Shown piece after piece: positions 9,577-19,145 of a stretch of DNA of 26,845 nt. The notes beneath the pieces are model-generated. The model saw nothing but the letters and a program-made list of their open reading frames with translations. It was not told the DNA's origin and did no database searches. Source of the DNA: Chrysochromulina tobinii (Eukaryota; Haptophyta; Prymnesiales; Chrysochromulinaceae); the NCBI GenBank assembly GCA_001275005.1, contig JWZX01002672.1, positions 1 through 26,845 of the forward strand, in the 5' to 3' direction. The number at the start of each line of letters is the position of its first letter. Position 1 is the stretch's first letter. Made by a program: the position numbers and the translations under genes.

Positions 9577-10992
9577 TCATGCACAGGACATATGCCCCAC
9601 CGCGCTTGCGTTCACGCGTGGCACGCAGCCGTTAGCATAGATGCGAGGAAAGCACAGAGCCCACTCGCCTTTGCCATCGTCCTTGTAGTACGAGTCCATC
9701 GTTGGGAGGTCCTCGGGGGCATGCTTCGAGAATGGGATTCTATGCAACTTGCCCACGCGCTCACGAAACTGCTCCACGCTCGGGGCGGCAAGAAAGTCCG
9801 AGTCCCCAGCCTCAGGACCATCGCTCGTATTTCGCGTAAGGTCGGTACAGCTCGCAGAGTACGCTGTGCGGAAGGCGTCGTGCATGCTCAGCATCGTAGG
9901 AGCCCACTCACGATCCATGAGCCACACCTTGTCGTTCCATCCGCCAAAGCCGCCGCATGCCTTGCCATGCACTGCGCCGCGTTCGAAGCGCGCAAGGTCA
10001 AGCGGCGCGAACCAATGCGCGTCCTCCCGCATCCAAAGCACCCAAGCATATCGGCCGGCAGCACGCTCGCGCTCATAGCCCTCGACTAATCGCCATCCGA
10101 TGAGTTCCTTCGCAAAGCGCGTGGCTACCGTCGTCTTCACATGCTCCGTGTAGCGCGAGAGCCGCTGAGGGAAGGCCGTGGGCAGCGTGACTGTCGGGCG
10201 CGGCGCGATTCGCAGCACTGCAGTGCGCGCACCAGCTGCCTCGACTGCAGACGCAATGCGTTCGGCCAAGGCGGAGTCGCTCAAAGCTGCCAACGCGGGA
10301 TGGCCGAGCGGCCGGCGACCGCGAAAGGCGCGCGCCATCGTCGTGTTCTCCAGGTACGCGAATACATCCACCGGTGTGCCCGCCGTGACCGTGGGTGCGA
10401 TCACGTTCGGCGGCACGGTCTCGAGCATCAAGCGGCTGCGGTGGCCTAGCATGAGAAGAGCGAGGCCGTGTGCAGCGCGTGCCCCGGCTCTGGAGGCCGC
10501 GACGGACACGGTAGCGCGGCGGCCGTGAGCTGATGATGGTCCCGGCAACTGAGGCGCCTGAGCGACTGTCGGGCGGCCACACAGGCGCACGGCTGATTGG
10601 CCTTGGCTCCTGGCACCGGCAGTTGCCTGCAACGGTGGCTGCTGCGCTGAGCGCAGCCGCTCAAAGCATGGAAGCGCGGTATCGCACCTTCCGAGGAAAC
10701 ATCTCGCACCGCGATGCAGCCATGCGGCGCAACCATCTCGCGCCTCGCAAAGGTTGCAGCAAGTGTCAGAATCGGTGGCTGGTTCGCCATGTGGAACGCC
10801 GCGCCCGCCCGTGGACGTCCTCCCTGAGGATACGCTTGCGCCAGACTCCGACGGCACGGCGGATAGATGCACAAACCCAAGGCCGGGCGTGACGCCTTGC
10901 CCACTATTTGCCTTGCAGGTCCCCGCCATTTGTGTGTGAACGCGGCAGTAGGGAGACTCCACGGCGGAACAGGGAGGGAGTGGTGTTGGCAT
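9577..10992 (-). CDS. PAN-like Cys-rich domain plus glycosyltransferase-like domain
   Basis: 471 residues from the ATG at 10992. Residues about 70-110 are Cys-rich (CCNLC at 78-82, then Cys at 88, 98, 103 and 109, with a GCAAW core), a pattern typical of PAN/apple-like carbohydrate- or protein-binding modules. Residues about 205-470 resemble uncharacterised algal and plant glycosyltransferase-like proteins: WVLWMREDAHWF at about 316-327 recalls the strand plus acidic metal-binding motif (here RED) of nucleotide-diphospho-sugar transferases. GGWNDKVWLMDR and a Cys-containing C-terminus follow. A secretory or Golgi role would fit the domains, but no signal peptide is visible at this start, so an upstream exon may be missing. 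Catalytic function is inference. Confidence 0.65.
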   Translation of the reverse strand: MPTPLPPCSAVESPYCRVHTQMAGTCKANSGQGVTPGLGFVHLSAVPSESGASVSSGRTSTGGRGVPHGEPATDSDTCCNLCEARDGCAAWLHRGARCFLGRCDTALPCFERLRSAQQPPLQATAGARSQGQSAVRLCGRPTVAQAPQLPGPSSAHGRRATVSVAASRAGARAAHGLALLMLGHRSRLMLETVPPNVIAPTVTAGTPVDVFAYLENTTMARAFRGRRPLGHPALAALSDSALAERIASAVEAAGARTAVLRIAPRPTVTLPTAFPQRLSRYTEHVKTTVATRFAKELIGWRLVEGYERERAAGRYAWVLWMREDAHWFAPLDLARFERGAVHGKACGGFGGWNDKVWLMDREWAPTMLSMHDAFRTAYSASCTDLTRNTSDGPEAGDSDFLAAPSVEQFRERVGKLHRIPFSKHAPEDLPTMDSYYKDDGKGEWALCFPRIYANGCVPRVNASAVGHMSCA

Positions 10993-11263
10993 CCAGCAAC
11001 AAAATGCCTGAAAAGGTAGTGACCGTTCCGTTTATGGTAAGAACCGTCCCGCAACACAAGTGGCGATCAGAGTCCTCACGCTAGTGGGTACTGCATTAAT
11101 GTGGAAGCCGGTCCGGTGTCTCGGGTGTCGAATAGTAGACGACGTTAGACATACCAGGGGGGTGACACTCGACAGAGACCGACAAAGCGGGGCGTGTCAC
11201 GGTCGCGGCGACGTTGCACCGAAACACGCACGCGCGGCCGACACTCGGGCTGTATACTTGTAT

Positions 11264-12997
11264 CTAGGACGTCGCGTTCTTCGCTCTGCCTCTGGTCGGA
11301 ACCGATCCAATCGCTTCATCCAGTTCGCGCTGCACATGGATGGCGAGGCTCACTGCCGCCACCACGGTGCAAATCATCACTAGCACACACGCAACGTGCC
11401 CCACAGTGCGACGGCTCCACGTCCAGGCGTGTGCAGCCTCGGAAGTGGAGACACCCACGAATTGAGTGACTAAGCTTCCCTTAGATGGAGCAGTGAAAGC
11501 AGCAAAGTACGCGTGCACGAGCCCGAAGACGCTCCCACGAGAGAGTGCCGAATTCCCAAAGAAGCGATGGAAGTCGTCCTCGCCACGGCCGCTGAAAGTC
11601 ATCACGTACGGCAAGATTGCGATGCCGAGATCGACGAGTGTCACAAGCAAGGAGGCGAATGTGAGCGCGCGTGGCGTGCGCGCTCCAAATAAGGCAGCCG
11701 CGAGCCCAGGCGATCGCTCAAAAGCACGACGTGGCGTCTCATGCACGAATGCGCGGAAGCAGTACGTGTCGGCTTCGAGTACGAAGCTCGCAGCCACGAC
11801 AGTGAGCGTGATGGAAATCGCGTCCGCTGACGGGGAGCTCAAGAGGAGCGCACACGCGAGTGAGAGCTGTATGGGGACGAGGAATGCGCGAACGGTCCAC
11901 GCCCCAAGTAGCACCAAGGCCGCGAGCGCGAAACCGCCACGTTCGGCGAGCGTCGACGACGTCCACGGTAAGTGGCAGCCCAGGAGCTCAAGCGGGTGCA
12001 CGGCGACTAGTAGCACTCGTGTGCTCCGATGGAGGATGAGAGCAAAGAGGAAGATGCAAGCGAGGCTGCAGAGCGCACGGAGGATGGGGTCGGTTGTTGA
12101 CGGAATGTACTGGCTCGAAGGCGAGGTGATCAGGGCGTTGGTCACGCGCACGAGCAGCCCCTCGTACACGCTGACTGCTGCCGCAGCTCCCGGGACGGCG
12201 CGCTCCAGTGCAATCTGGCCGGCTAGGTCGGCGAAGCCAAAACCCAAAACGAGCTGGGCGCACGTGGCCAACACGAGCTGGGCGAGTGTGGTAACACGAA
12301 GGACGAGCGGGCAGCCGTTGCTGCTTAGGGCACCTATCGCGATCGAGTAAGTGCTCTGCACGTTCTCAGCGTGGGAACTGCTGAGCCTCTTGTTCCGCGC
12401 ACGGTCCTCCGCGGCGCCGGTGCTGCGCGCTAGCAGCTCCTCCCTTTTGATCTCGAACTGCTCGGGAGTAATAGAGCCGTCGTCGAGCAGCACCTTGAGC
12501 TGCCTGAGCAGCGCAACGGGCAACGCCGGCGTGTGGGGATCTAGATGCCCACGAATCTCTGGCGCTCGCTCAGGCTTTCGGGGCAACTGCTTCTGCAGCT
12601 CGCGCATCTGCTCCTGAAGTGCCAGGACGTGCTCAAGTATTGTCGCTTCTGATGGAGCAGAAGCCCAGGCGCCGTCCATGTGGTGAGCATCCTCCGCCAG
12701 CAGTTGCCGCTGCAGCCAAGTTTCCTGCTCAATCTGAGGCCATCGCTTCAGCGGATCGGCCAGCTCCCCACTCATCTTATTGACCGAGGCTGCAGCACGC
12801 GCCCGTGTCTGCGAAAGAGCTGAAGCACGCGCCCGTGTCGGCGAAAAGGCTGCGTCAGCTGCACGATCAGGTGCGTCATCACCATCTCGTGCGTCTCGTC
12901 CGCCGAAATCTACGGGTAAAACTAAGTGCTTCAGGTCCATGTGCATGAGATCAAAGAGGCGCACTCGAAGCCTTTTTTGGCAACTCCACAAATTCAT
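11264..12997 (-). CDS. SHOCT-motif multi-pass membrane protein
   Basis: 577 residues from the ATG at 12997; a later Met at about residue 75 (MSGELADP) is an alternative start. The N-terminal 220 residues are soluble, with an Arg/Ala tandem duplication and a helical ILEHVLALQEQMRELQKQL segment. At about residues 160-190 lies a good SHOCT motif (LLRQLKVLLDDGSITPEQF). From about residue 225 onward the chain is strongly hydrophobic, with roughly seven to eight membrane segments, including stretches around LRALCSLACIFLFALIL, GGFALAALVLLGAWTV, ALTFASLLVTLVDLGIAIL and HVACVLVMICTVVAAVSLAI. I do not recognise the membrane family. The gene starts only 38 bp after the stop of the upstream same-strand gene, which is unusually tight for nuclear genes. 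Confidence 0.75.
   Translation of the reverse strand: MNLWSCQKRLRVRLFDLMHMDLKHLVLPVDFGGRDARDGDDAPDRAADAAFSPTRARASALSQTRARAAASVNKMSGELADPLKRWPQIEQETWLQRQLLAEDAHHMDGAWASAPSEATILEHVLALQEQMRELQKQLPRKPERAPEIRGHLDPHTPALPVALLRQLKVLLDDGSITPEQFEIKREELLARSTGAAEDRARNKRLSSSHAENVQSTYSIAIGALSSNGCPLVLRVTTLAQLVLATCAQLVLGFGFADLAGQIALERAVPGAAAAVSVYEGLLVRVTNALITSPSSQYIPSTTDPILRALCSLACIFLFALILHRSTRVLLVAVHPLELLGCHLPWTSSTLAERGGFALAALVLLGAWTVRAFLVPIQLSLACALLLSSPSADAISITLTVVAASFVLEADTYCFRAFVHETPRRAFERSPGLAAALFGARTPRALTFASLLVTLVDLGIAILPYVMTFSGRGEDDFHRFFGNSALSRGSVFGLVHAYFAAFTAPSKGSLVTQFVGVSTSEAAHAWTWSRRTVGHVACVLVMICTVVAAVSLAIHVQRELDEAIGSVPTRGRAKNATS
12794..12853 (-). repeat. Tandem 2 x 30-bp duplication in coding sequence
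   Basis: Units 12794-12823 and 12824-12853 differ at only a few positions and encode a repeated TRARA-containing segment near the N-terminus of the SHOCT membrane protein. Confidence 0.8.
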
Positions 12998-13035
12998 CAC
13001 ATCTCACCATATCAAGTAGCCCCACGCAAACCAAT

Positions 13036-13853
13036 CTAGCTGGCATCATCCTCGAAGTAGAGCTCGTCTGCGCTTGCACGTGGATCAGGCCTCTGAGGCT
13101 CAGAATCCGCGTCTATACGCTCGAGAGCAGGCGTTGACGCCAAGGGATGCACAGTTTGAGAGGCGAGCCGAGTGTGCGCCTCTGCGCGCCACCGAGCTTC
13201 TCTCTTTGCGATCCTGGCTGGCTCACCACCCACTAAAATCGACGCAGGTATCATCGATTCGGGCGGGACAGTCGCTGAGGAACTTATGGGAAGCTTCCGT
13301 TGTGCATCGTCGTCGTCGACATCGCGCAGATCTGCTTCGCCCGGGGCGGGCTCCGGCGCGGCCACGCGCAAAGCGAGCGGCGGCTCGAGAGCTCCTCGGC
13401 GTCTTGACAGAGTCTGCGCCTTGCGAGGGCGCGGGATCGCGCTTCGCGAGGCCGGTGCGTCGGCAGAGGATTCATGGGGAAATAGGCGTGCGAGTAGACG
13501 GTCCCTCTGCTCCTGCTGGTTCGCTCGGACTGACGCCACCGCCGCACTCGCTGCGCCACGAGGAACGACGGGACGCCAAACAAAGCCTGCCCCTGCCCCT
13601 GCCCCTACCCCTGCCCCTGCCCACTCGCCGTCCACAGGCCGAGCAGCAATGGTCTCCGAGGCGAGCTTGCATGCTGATTGCGACTGATGAGCAGCGATGG
13701 TCTCGCTGCCGCCGTCGCCCTGCCGAGCACTACCCTCGCGAGCTTTCGCCGCAAGAGCCTCTTCCGCAACGCCCGCTCCATCGACCTCTTCGTCGTCGTC
13801 CAATTCCTCCTCCGAGGTGGTTATCACATCGTCGTCGTCGTCGTCGTCGACGA

Positions 13854-13895
<42 letters not shown>

Positions 13896-16503
13896 TGGCT
13901 GCGACCTTCTCCTCCTCACCGCGCCCCTCCTGCACCTCCTCTGCCGTGCCCAACGGCTGTGATGGAGCTTCAACTGGTGCACGGGCAGAGGCCTTGAGCG
14001 GCCCGAAAGGGCGTCCCTGAGGTCGAGGCGCCGTGGCGGCACGGACCTCAGGCAGGACAGCGTTGCGTCTCGAAGGCACAACTTCCTTGGCCATCACTGG
14101 TGCCCCATTGGAGTGGTGGTCCGGAGCTGTGCCACCGTCTTCCTCATCCTCCTCTTGAGTCAATTGAGTCACCCAGACCTGCCGCTTTCGGTCCCATACA
14201 GTCCCGGTCCTCTCGTCCTCGTCGAGGTCATCTTCGGCCTCCTGTGCACCGAGAAAGGCAAATGCAGCATGCCGCCCTCCCTGCCCGAATAGAGATGGGG
14301 AGTGATTCCTTGGATGCTCGACGGCTTGGCTGCTTTGCGAACGATCAGGGCCAGCTGCCGTGCTAGATACCGAGGCTGCCGGCTCTCGAGCTGACGGCAC
14401 GGATGTTTTCGAGGCGTCCTGCTCCACCAGCATGTTCGCCGTCGCTACAGGCGCCATCGCCTCACTGCGCGTTGCCTGGACGATGTCTTGGTCCGCCATG
14501 GCTTCCATCACCCGCTGCCGCATCTGCGTGCCACGTCCGACGGCGCTCTTTGAGCTCTGAAGGGCACCACCACGGCTCTCGAGACCGTTGGCGGCTGCAC
14601 TCTCAGCTTGCGCTGCCCGGAGCTCGCGAAGCTGCGCCGACAGAGTGCCGAGGGCTTGGGTTTGCTGTCGCACGATCTCGCGCAGTCGATCAGCCTCAGT
14701 CGCAAGGGCTGCCTTCGACGATCGCTCCCGTTCTAGCTCGCGCTCGAGGTCTTGAGCGGCCTGCTCGATGCCCAGCTGCGCCTGCTGGAGGACCGAGTCG
14801 CGCTCGATGGTCGCCGCAGCGGCGGCGGCGGCAGCGGCGGCGGCAGCCTCTTCAGCCGCCTCCGCACGATGACGGAACTGAGCAAGCTCTTCATCGATCT
14901 GAGACGCGAGCAGTCGGAGAGACTCGGTGCGTTCGCTGTCATACTGGCCAGACGCGACAGCGGCTGCAAGCGCAGCGGCCGGAGAGGAATATGGCGACGG
15001 TGGCGCGGCCACGGCAGACATCGCCGCCTCAGTCGCTGGAGAAGTTGCTGTCGTCGCTCCTCCCTTGCCAAATTGAGGCGCATCCACAGGCGCCGAGGTC
15101 TGCATCGGCGCTACTGGCCCTGCAGCCACGCTGTCCCCCAACTGGCGTGCTGGCGTATTGGCGCCAAGCCGAACCCTTTCAATCGCTTCGGGGAGTTCCC
15201 CGCGCTCCCACCGATGGGCCTCGCGGACTGTACGTAGCAGACTCTCCACACTCGCGCCTGCGGCGACTAGAAAGCCCGCGATGGGCTCCTCAGTCGTGGC
15301 CATCCCAAGCTTCTGCCCGATCGACTGTCCCTCGGAGAGCAGTCGCTCGAGCCCCTTGCAGAGCGTGCTGACTATGTGCGACGCCGATGACTGCAGCGCC
15401 GCTGCCAGCACGGTCTGTGCCGAGCGGACAAGATGGGCTGGCAGCCGCACGACTCTGCCATCGGCTGCGCTGCCGGGGTCGCGTGCTGCCGCTGCTGCTG
15501 CATGCGCCATCGCCATCGCAGCGGGTGCGTCGCGACAGAGGCTTTCACACTCGCGACAGAGGCTTTCACACTCGGCGAAGAGCGTGTGCATCTTGCCGGC
15601 AAAGGCGTTCAGTGCTCGCCCGATGCGCGCCGCCGCCGCGTGCCAGATGGTCCGAAACTGCACCAACACCTCCTTGATGAGCCCCTCAACAGCCCTTGCA
15701 GGGACATACAACGCTTCTGAGCTCGCGTCTCCCAGCTCGCGAGTCGTGCTCACACAGCGCTGTAGGCTGCCGTTGCAGAGCTCATCGAGGCGCGCCCACA
15801 TCGCGCCCCAGCGAACGTCGTGCGAATCATGGCCGGCAGAGGGCTTGGCCAGCGGGCCTGTGCCCGCTGGAGCGGCGCGTGTAGAACTCGACGAGCTGCC
15901 GCCGCCGCCGCTGCCGCCGCTGAGCGGAACGCCCGCGGCACGCAGCACCTCTGCAGTGAGCACGTCCCGCGCCGCGACAAGCTCCGAAGCTGTGGCCGAC
16001 TCGGCGATACCGCAACCGCAGACAAGTGAGCTCGCCCCGTCGCCGATGGCGCGCTCGGCCGCCTCAGACGCACCGCGCAGCGCAGCGATAGCGGCGGCCG
16101 AGCATCGATCACTCGCTTCGCTGAGCATACTCGGTAGCTCACGCAGCTGGTGCCGGGCATTCGCGACTGTCTCCTCAAGTGCACTAGCATCCCCGTCGGG
16201 ACTATTCGCAGCGGTAGTGGAGGCGGTCGCGAGTCCATTTTCGCACACAGCTATGATTTCGTCGAGCTCGGCTGCCACGGCGCGGTGCATCGCTGAGAGG
16301 CCTGCTTCTAGCTCGTACGCTGCCGATTGGAGTGCTTCATCAGCCTCGACCTCGCCGCGCCACAGAGCACCGTGAATCTGCCGACGCAGCGTGTGCAGAC
16401 GGTCCTCATGCCGCCCGACAGCGACGAGCAGCGATCTTCGCGCCGTAGCGGATGGCAGCGTCTCCGGCGCCGGCTGATTTGCGAGAAGCTGGAAAGCCCG
16501 CAT
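13036..16503 (-). CDS. Large acidic coiled-coil protein, unassigned
   Basis: 1155 residues from the ATG at 16503; the frame is open a little upstream, but only with a non-ATG codon. Residues 1-450 are alpha-helical and Ala/Glu-rich with a repeated CESLCRE motif (about 307-324). Residues about 517-640 form a coiled coil containing a long poly-Ala run. Residues about 740-770 contain TGTVWDRKRQVWVTQL. An Asp/Glu-rich tract with long poly-Asp runs lies around 865-915, then a Gly-Ala hexanucleotide-encoded run and a basic C-terminal tail ending DELYFEDDAS. No enzymatic motif or membrane segment is seen. Acidic tracts of this type occur in chromatin, nucleolar and trafficking scaffold proteins, but none can be chosen from sequence alone. 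It lies 166 bp downstream of the Obg gene. Confidence 0.7.
13586..13622. repeat. CCTGCC hexanucleotide repeat (coding)
   Basis: About six copies with one variant. Read on the minus strand it encodes alternating Gly-Ala in the acidic coiled-coil protein. Confidence 0.8.
13830..13897. repeat. GTC/GAC trinucleotide runs encoding poly-Asp
   Basis: Two runs of the GTC trinucleotide on the plus strand, read as GAC (Asp) on the minus strand, form the acidic core of the 1155-residue protein. Confidence 0.8.
15530..15571 (-). repeat. Perfect tandem 2 x 21-bp duplication (coding)
   Basis: 15530-15550 and 15551-15571 are identical and give the doubled CESLCRE motif in the acidic coiled-coil protein. 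Confidence 0.85.
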
Positions 16504-16669
16504 GACGCCCAATACGGCGCTTTCTCGAGCGTCGCATCTCTGGGGACCTCGGTGAACATCAAAAGCAATTATCAAACGGTACAAAGGCTGAAGATACGTG
16601 ATCTCACAGCTTGGCCTCCGCGTGGCTCCGTTTCAGGTCCGTTCTCTCCGTTCTCTGTGATCTATGTGC

Positions 16670-18298
16670 CTACTCGACGTCGTCCGCGACGTCCAGAGCC
16701 TTTTCGAGCGCTTCCTTCAGGATTCGCATGCCCTTGCGCCGCATACCCGAGATGGGCACTACAGCGACGGGCGCTGCCGTCTCGTTGGCAGAGCGCCCGG
16801 CGCTCACGGCGATCGCGCGTGTCGCCTCTCTTTGGACGAGCTTCATCGCCTCTTCGCCGTCAGCCTCTAGCGGTATGTCGAGCTTGTTGAGCGCCACCAC
16901 GTGAGGCCGCTCGAGGTACTGCGGGTTATACAGGCGCAGCTCGCGCTTGAGCACGTCGTACTGCTCGCCCACCGAGGGCTCCTTGCAGTTCGTGTCGAGC
17001 ACGTATAGCACGACGCGCACTCGGCGCAGGTGGCGCAGGAAGAGCCTGCCGAGCCCCCGGCCCTGATGGGCGTCCTCGACCAGTCCTGGCAGGTCGGCTA
17101 GCACGGGCGGCGCACGCGTCGGGCTGCGGGTGCTAGCGGCGGTGGCAGCTGTGCTCGCGCTTGGCGATGCCGAGGCCTGTTGCATCGCCCCGAGGTTAGG
17201 CATGAGCGTTGTGAATGGGAACGGAGCCACCTCCGGCGTTGCGCGTGAGAGGGCTCCGAGTAGGGTCGACTTGCCCGCATTCGGGAAGCCGACGAAGCCC
17301 ACATCCGCGACGGTGCGCAGCACGAGCGAGAGGGCTACCTCCTGCGCGGGCCGCCCACGCGTAAGTCCCAGCAGCTCATCCTCGCTGGGCGCAAACGCGT
17401 CCTCATCCACATTGTCAAAGGCAGCCATCGGGTCGTCGGGCACCGAGGTGCGCGAGCTACCTCTCCGCCCGCTTCCCTTGCCGCTGCGACCGCCTGCATC
17501 CCGCGGTTTTCGCTCCTGGTTGAGGACGCACGGGCCGCCCTCGCCGCCCACGGCCACGATGAGCTCCTGCCGTGGAGCGACGAGGTCCCCGAGCACCTTG
17601 CCGCTCTTGGTGCGCACAAAAGTACCCGGCGGCACCGGAATACGCAGCACCTCGCCGTCGCGCAGCTTGACGGAGCTCACGCCGCCGGCGGCGCCGGCAC
17701 GCGTCACGCCGCCTGGCGCGCTGCCAGCACTACCGCTGTTGCCCATCTGTTCAACGAGCGCGCGCCATCGCTCTCGTGCTGCCGGCAGATCGCGCAGGCC
17801 TTGGGAGTCGCCCCCACGCGATGCCACCAGCACAGGGCGGCCGCGTAGGTGCAGCAGATCGCTCAGTGCTGGGTCCACGAAGAGCACCACGTTGCCACCG
17901 GCACCACCGCCAGGAGGCAGCTCGAAGTCGTCGTCAGACGTGCGCTTGAGCCGTGGGCCCTCACCACGTGCTGGGAGCGCGATCACCGCGCCATCGCCGC
18001 CGTTGCCGCTGCGCACCACCACCTCGACCTCGTCAAAGTACAGGTGCTTGAGCTTCTCGATGTCCTCGGGGGGCGCCTTGGAGGAGAGCCGCTTTGAGGG
18101 CTTGGAGTCTCCCTTGCGTGAGGCGGCCATGAGCACTGGATGGCTCCGTAGCAGCGGCCGTGGGAGCACGGCCGACGGCACGGACCTCCCTGAGAGCTCG
18201 TGCTTGTTGCGGCCCAGCGGTGAGCTGAGAAGGAAGCACATGACACAAGCCGGTCTCATCGCGCGACCTGCTGCTCCCCAAAAGGTCGTCAGCGTCAT
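16670..18298 (-). CDS. obgC-like: Obg-family GTPase, probably plastid-targeted
   Basis: 542 residues from the ATG at 18298; the open frame extends further only through the GTGA microsatellite using a non-ATG codon. An ATG at 18259 is an alternative start. The first about 60 residues contain a short hydrophobic stretch (PACVMCFLLSSPLG) and a basic Ser/Pro-rich tail, consistent with a bipartite plastid presequence. The Gly-rich Obg fold follows (FDEVEVVVRSGNGGDGAV, GGGAGGNVVLFVD, VPPGTFV), although the usual FRREK segment is altered. The G domain has G1 GFPNAGKS at 337-344, G2 PFTT, G3 DLPG at 402-405 and G4 NKLD at 471-474. There are species-specific insertions between the two domains and after G2. 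Plastid Obg proteins act in plastid ribosome assembly and membrane biogenesis. Plastid rather than mitochondrial location is inferred. Confidence 0.9.
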   Translation of the reverse strand: MTLTTFWGAAGRAMRPACVMCFLLSSPLGRNKHELSGRSVPSAVLPRPLLRSHPVLMAASRKGDSKPSKRLSSKAPPEDIEKLKHLYFDEVEVVVRSGNGGDGAVIALPARGEGPRLKRTSDDDFELPPGGGAGGNVVLFVDPALSDLLHLRGRPVLVASRGGDSQGLRDLPAARERWRALVEQMGNSGSAGSAPGGVTRAGAAGGVSSVKLRDGEVLRIPVPPGTFVRTKSGKVLGDLVAPRQELIVAVGGEGGPCVLNQERKPRDAGGRSGKGSGRRGSSRTSVPDDPMAAFDNVDEDAFAPSEDELLGLTRGRPAQEVALSLVLRTVADVGFVGFPNAGKSTLLGALSRATPEVAPFPFTTLMPNLGAMQQASASPSASTAATAASTRSPTRAPPVLADLPGLVEDAHQGRGLGRLFLRHLRRVRVVLYVLDTNCKEPSVGEQYDVLKRELRLYNPQYLERPHVVALNKLDIPLEADGEEAMKLVQREATRAIAVSAGRSANETAAPVAVVPISGMRRKGMRILKEALEKALDVADDVE

Positions 18299-18451
18299 GA
18301 CCCCGAGTGTGAAGGTCGTGAGTGAGTGATGAGTGAGTGAGTGAGTGAGTGAGTGAGTGAGTGTCTCGTTTATCAATCGTCTCTCATCTCAATTAGATGT
18401 CTCATCACTGTCTCATTCCCTACAAAGTCGCGTACAGTGAGCACGCGTGAG
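18299..18451. promoter_or_regulatory. Short divergent promoter with GTGA microsatellite
   Basis: Only 153 bp separate the Obg start (18298, minus) from the start of the small membrane protein (18452, plus). The interval contains a GTGA repeat and a downstream stretch with several TCTCAT words (about 18380-18415). Confidence 0.5.
18318..18363. repeat. (GTGA)n microsatellite
   Basis: About ten tetranucleotide units with one interruption. On the minus strand it lies in the presumed 5' UTR of the Obg gene. Confidence 0.9.
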
Positions 18452-18973
18452 ATGAAATCGGCGATGCTCATTGCGATTGCGCTCGTAGCGTCCGCACAAT
18501 CGCTCCAAATGTCTACGTGCACTAGTCACCTACTATCGCCTCGGCCGCTATTGCCGCGGCCGCTCCGCCATTCCATCATCCGGCTTGATGGGTCGGCCGC
18601 CTCGGATAGTGAGAAAGGTCTCGTTACGTTGGCTTCCCTCGACATCAATTCGCGGGACATCCTCGACTTTGAGCTCAACGAGAGAAACAAAGAACGCTTC
18701 CTTGAGGGCAAAAGTCAGTACGACTCCATCGAGGCGATGATCAAAGAGTATGTGGACTTCGAGGGCCGCGACAAGGGCATGTCTTATGCCGAGTGTGAAG
18801 ACCAGGTCCTTCGCTACCTGCAGAAGCGGGCGCTCCTGAGCGAGGGCGCCGACGGCCTCACAGACCCGCAGACAATCCTCACGCTCTTTCTGCTCGGTGC
18901 GCTCATCCTCGGCGTCGTTGGTAATGCCCTCGGCCTGACTAACATCCCTCTGCCAGGAAAGGACTTTGCGTAG
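18452..18973 (+). CDS. Small signal-peptide protein with one C-terminal membrane segment
   Basis: 173 residues from the ATG at 18452; the frame is open upstream only from a GTG inside the microsatellite. MKSAMLIAIALVASAQS is a classic signal peptide, followed by a basic Ser/Pro/Arg-rich stretch, as in bipartite plastid presequences of secondary-plastid algae. The mature part is soluble and charged (residues about 55-135, including SRDILDFELNERNKERFLEG and YVDFEGRDKGMSYAECEDQ). One membrane segment lies near the C-terminus (ILTLFLLGALILGVVGNALG). I do not recognise the family. A thylakoid or plastid-envelope membrane protein is the most likely reading. Confidence 0.8.
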   Translation: MKSAMLIAIALVASAQSLQMSTCTSHLLSPRPLLPRPLRHSIIRLDGSAASDSEKGLVTLASLDINSRDILDFELNERNKERFLEGKSQYDSIEAMIKEYVDFEGRDKGMSYAECEDQVLRYLQKRALLSEGADGLTDPQTILTLFLLGALILGVVGNALGLTNIPLPGKDFA

Positions 18974-19145
18974 CGTTGCTCATCGAATCATTTTGACTGC
19001 GCTCAACGTGTGCTGTAAGTCATGGTGTTTACTGTAAAAAGCTCTCGCCTGCCTCTGCCAGGACCTCAGAGTCTCCTGTTGGCTCCTGGGTCGCGGGTCT
19101 TGACGGATCTCGAATTTTGATGCGCTACATAGTATAAAATGGGAA

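Noticed and set aside
13074-16375. Plus-strand ORFs of up to 405 residues opposite the acidic coiled-coil gene
   Set aside because: They are Ser/Arg/Ala-rich mirrors of Ala/Glu/Asp codons with no recognisable motif.
17130-18329. Plus-strand 399-residue ORF opposite Obg
   Set aside because: The minus strand encodes all GTPase motifs, so this is a shadow.
18353-18451. N-terminal extension of the small plastid protein from a GTG in the microsatellite
   Set aside because: The ATG at 18452 directly begins a signal peptide; the extension has no coding character.
19131-19138. TATA box (agtataaa) just before MMACHC
   Set aside because: It is only about 8 bases from the ATG, too close for a core promoter unless a much later start is used, and no in-frame Met follows before conserved residues.
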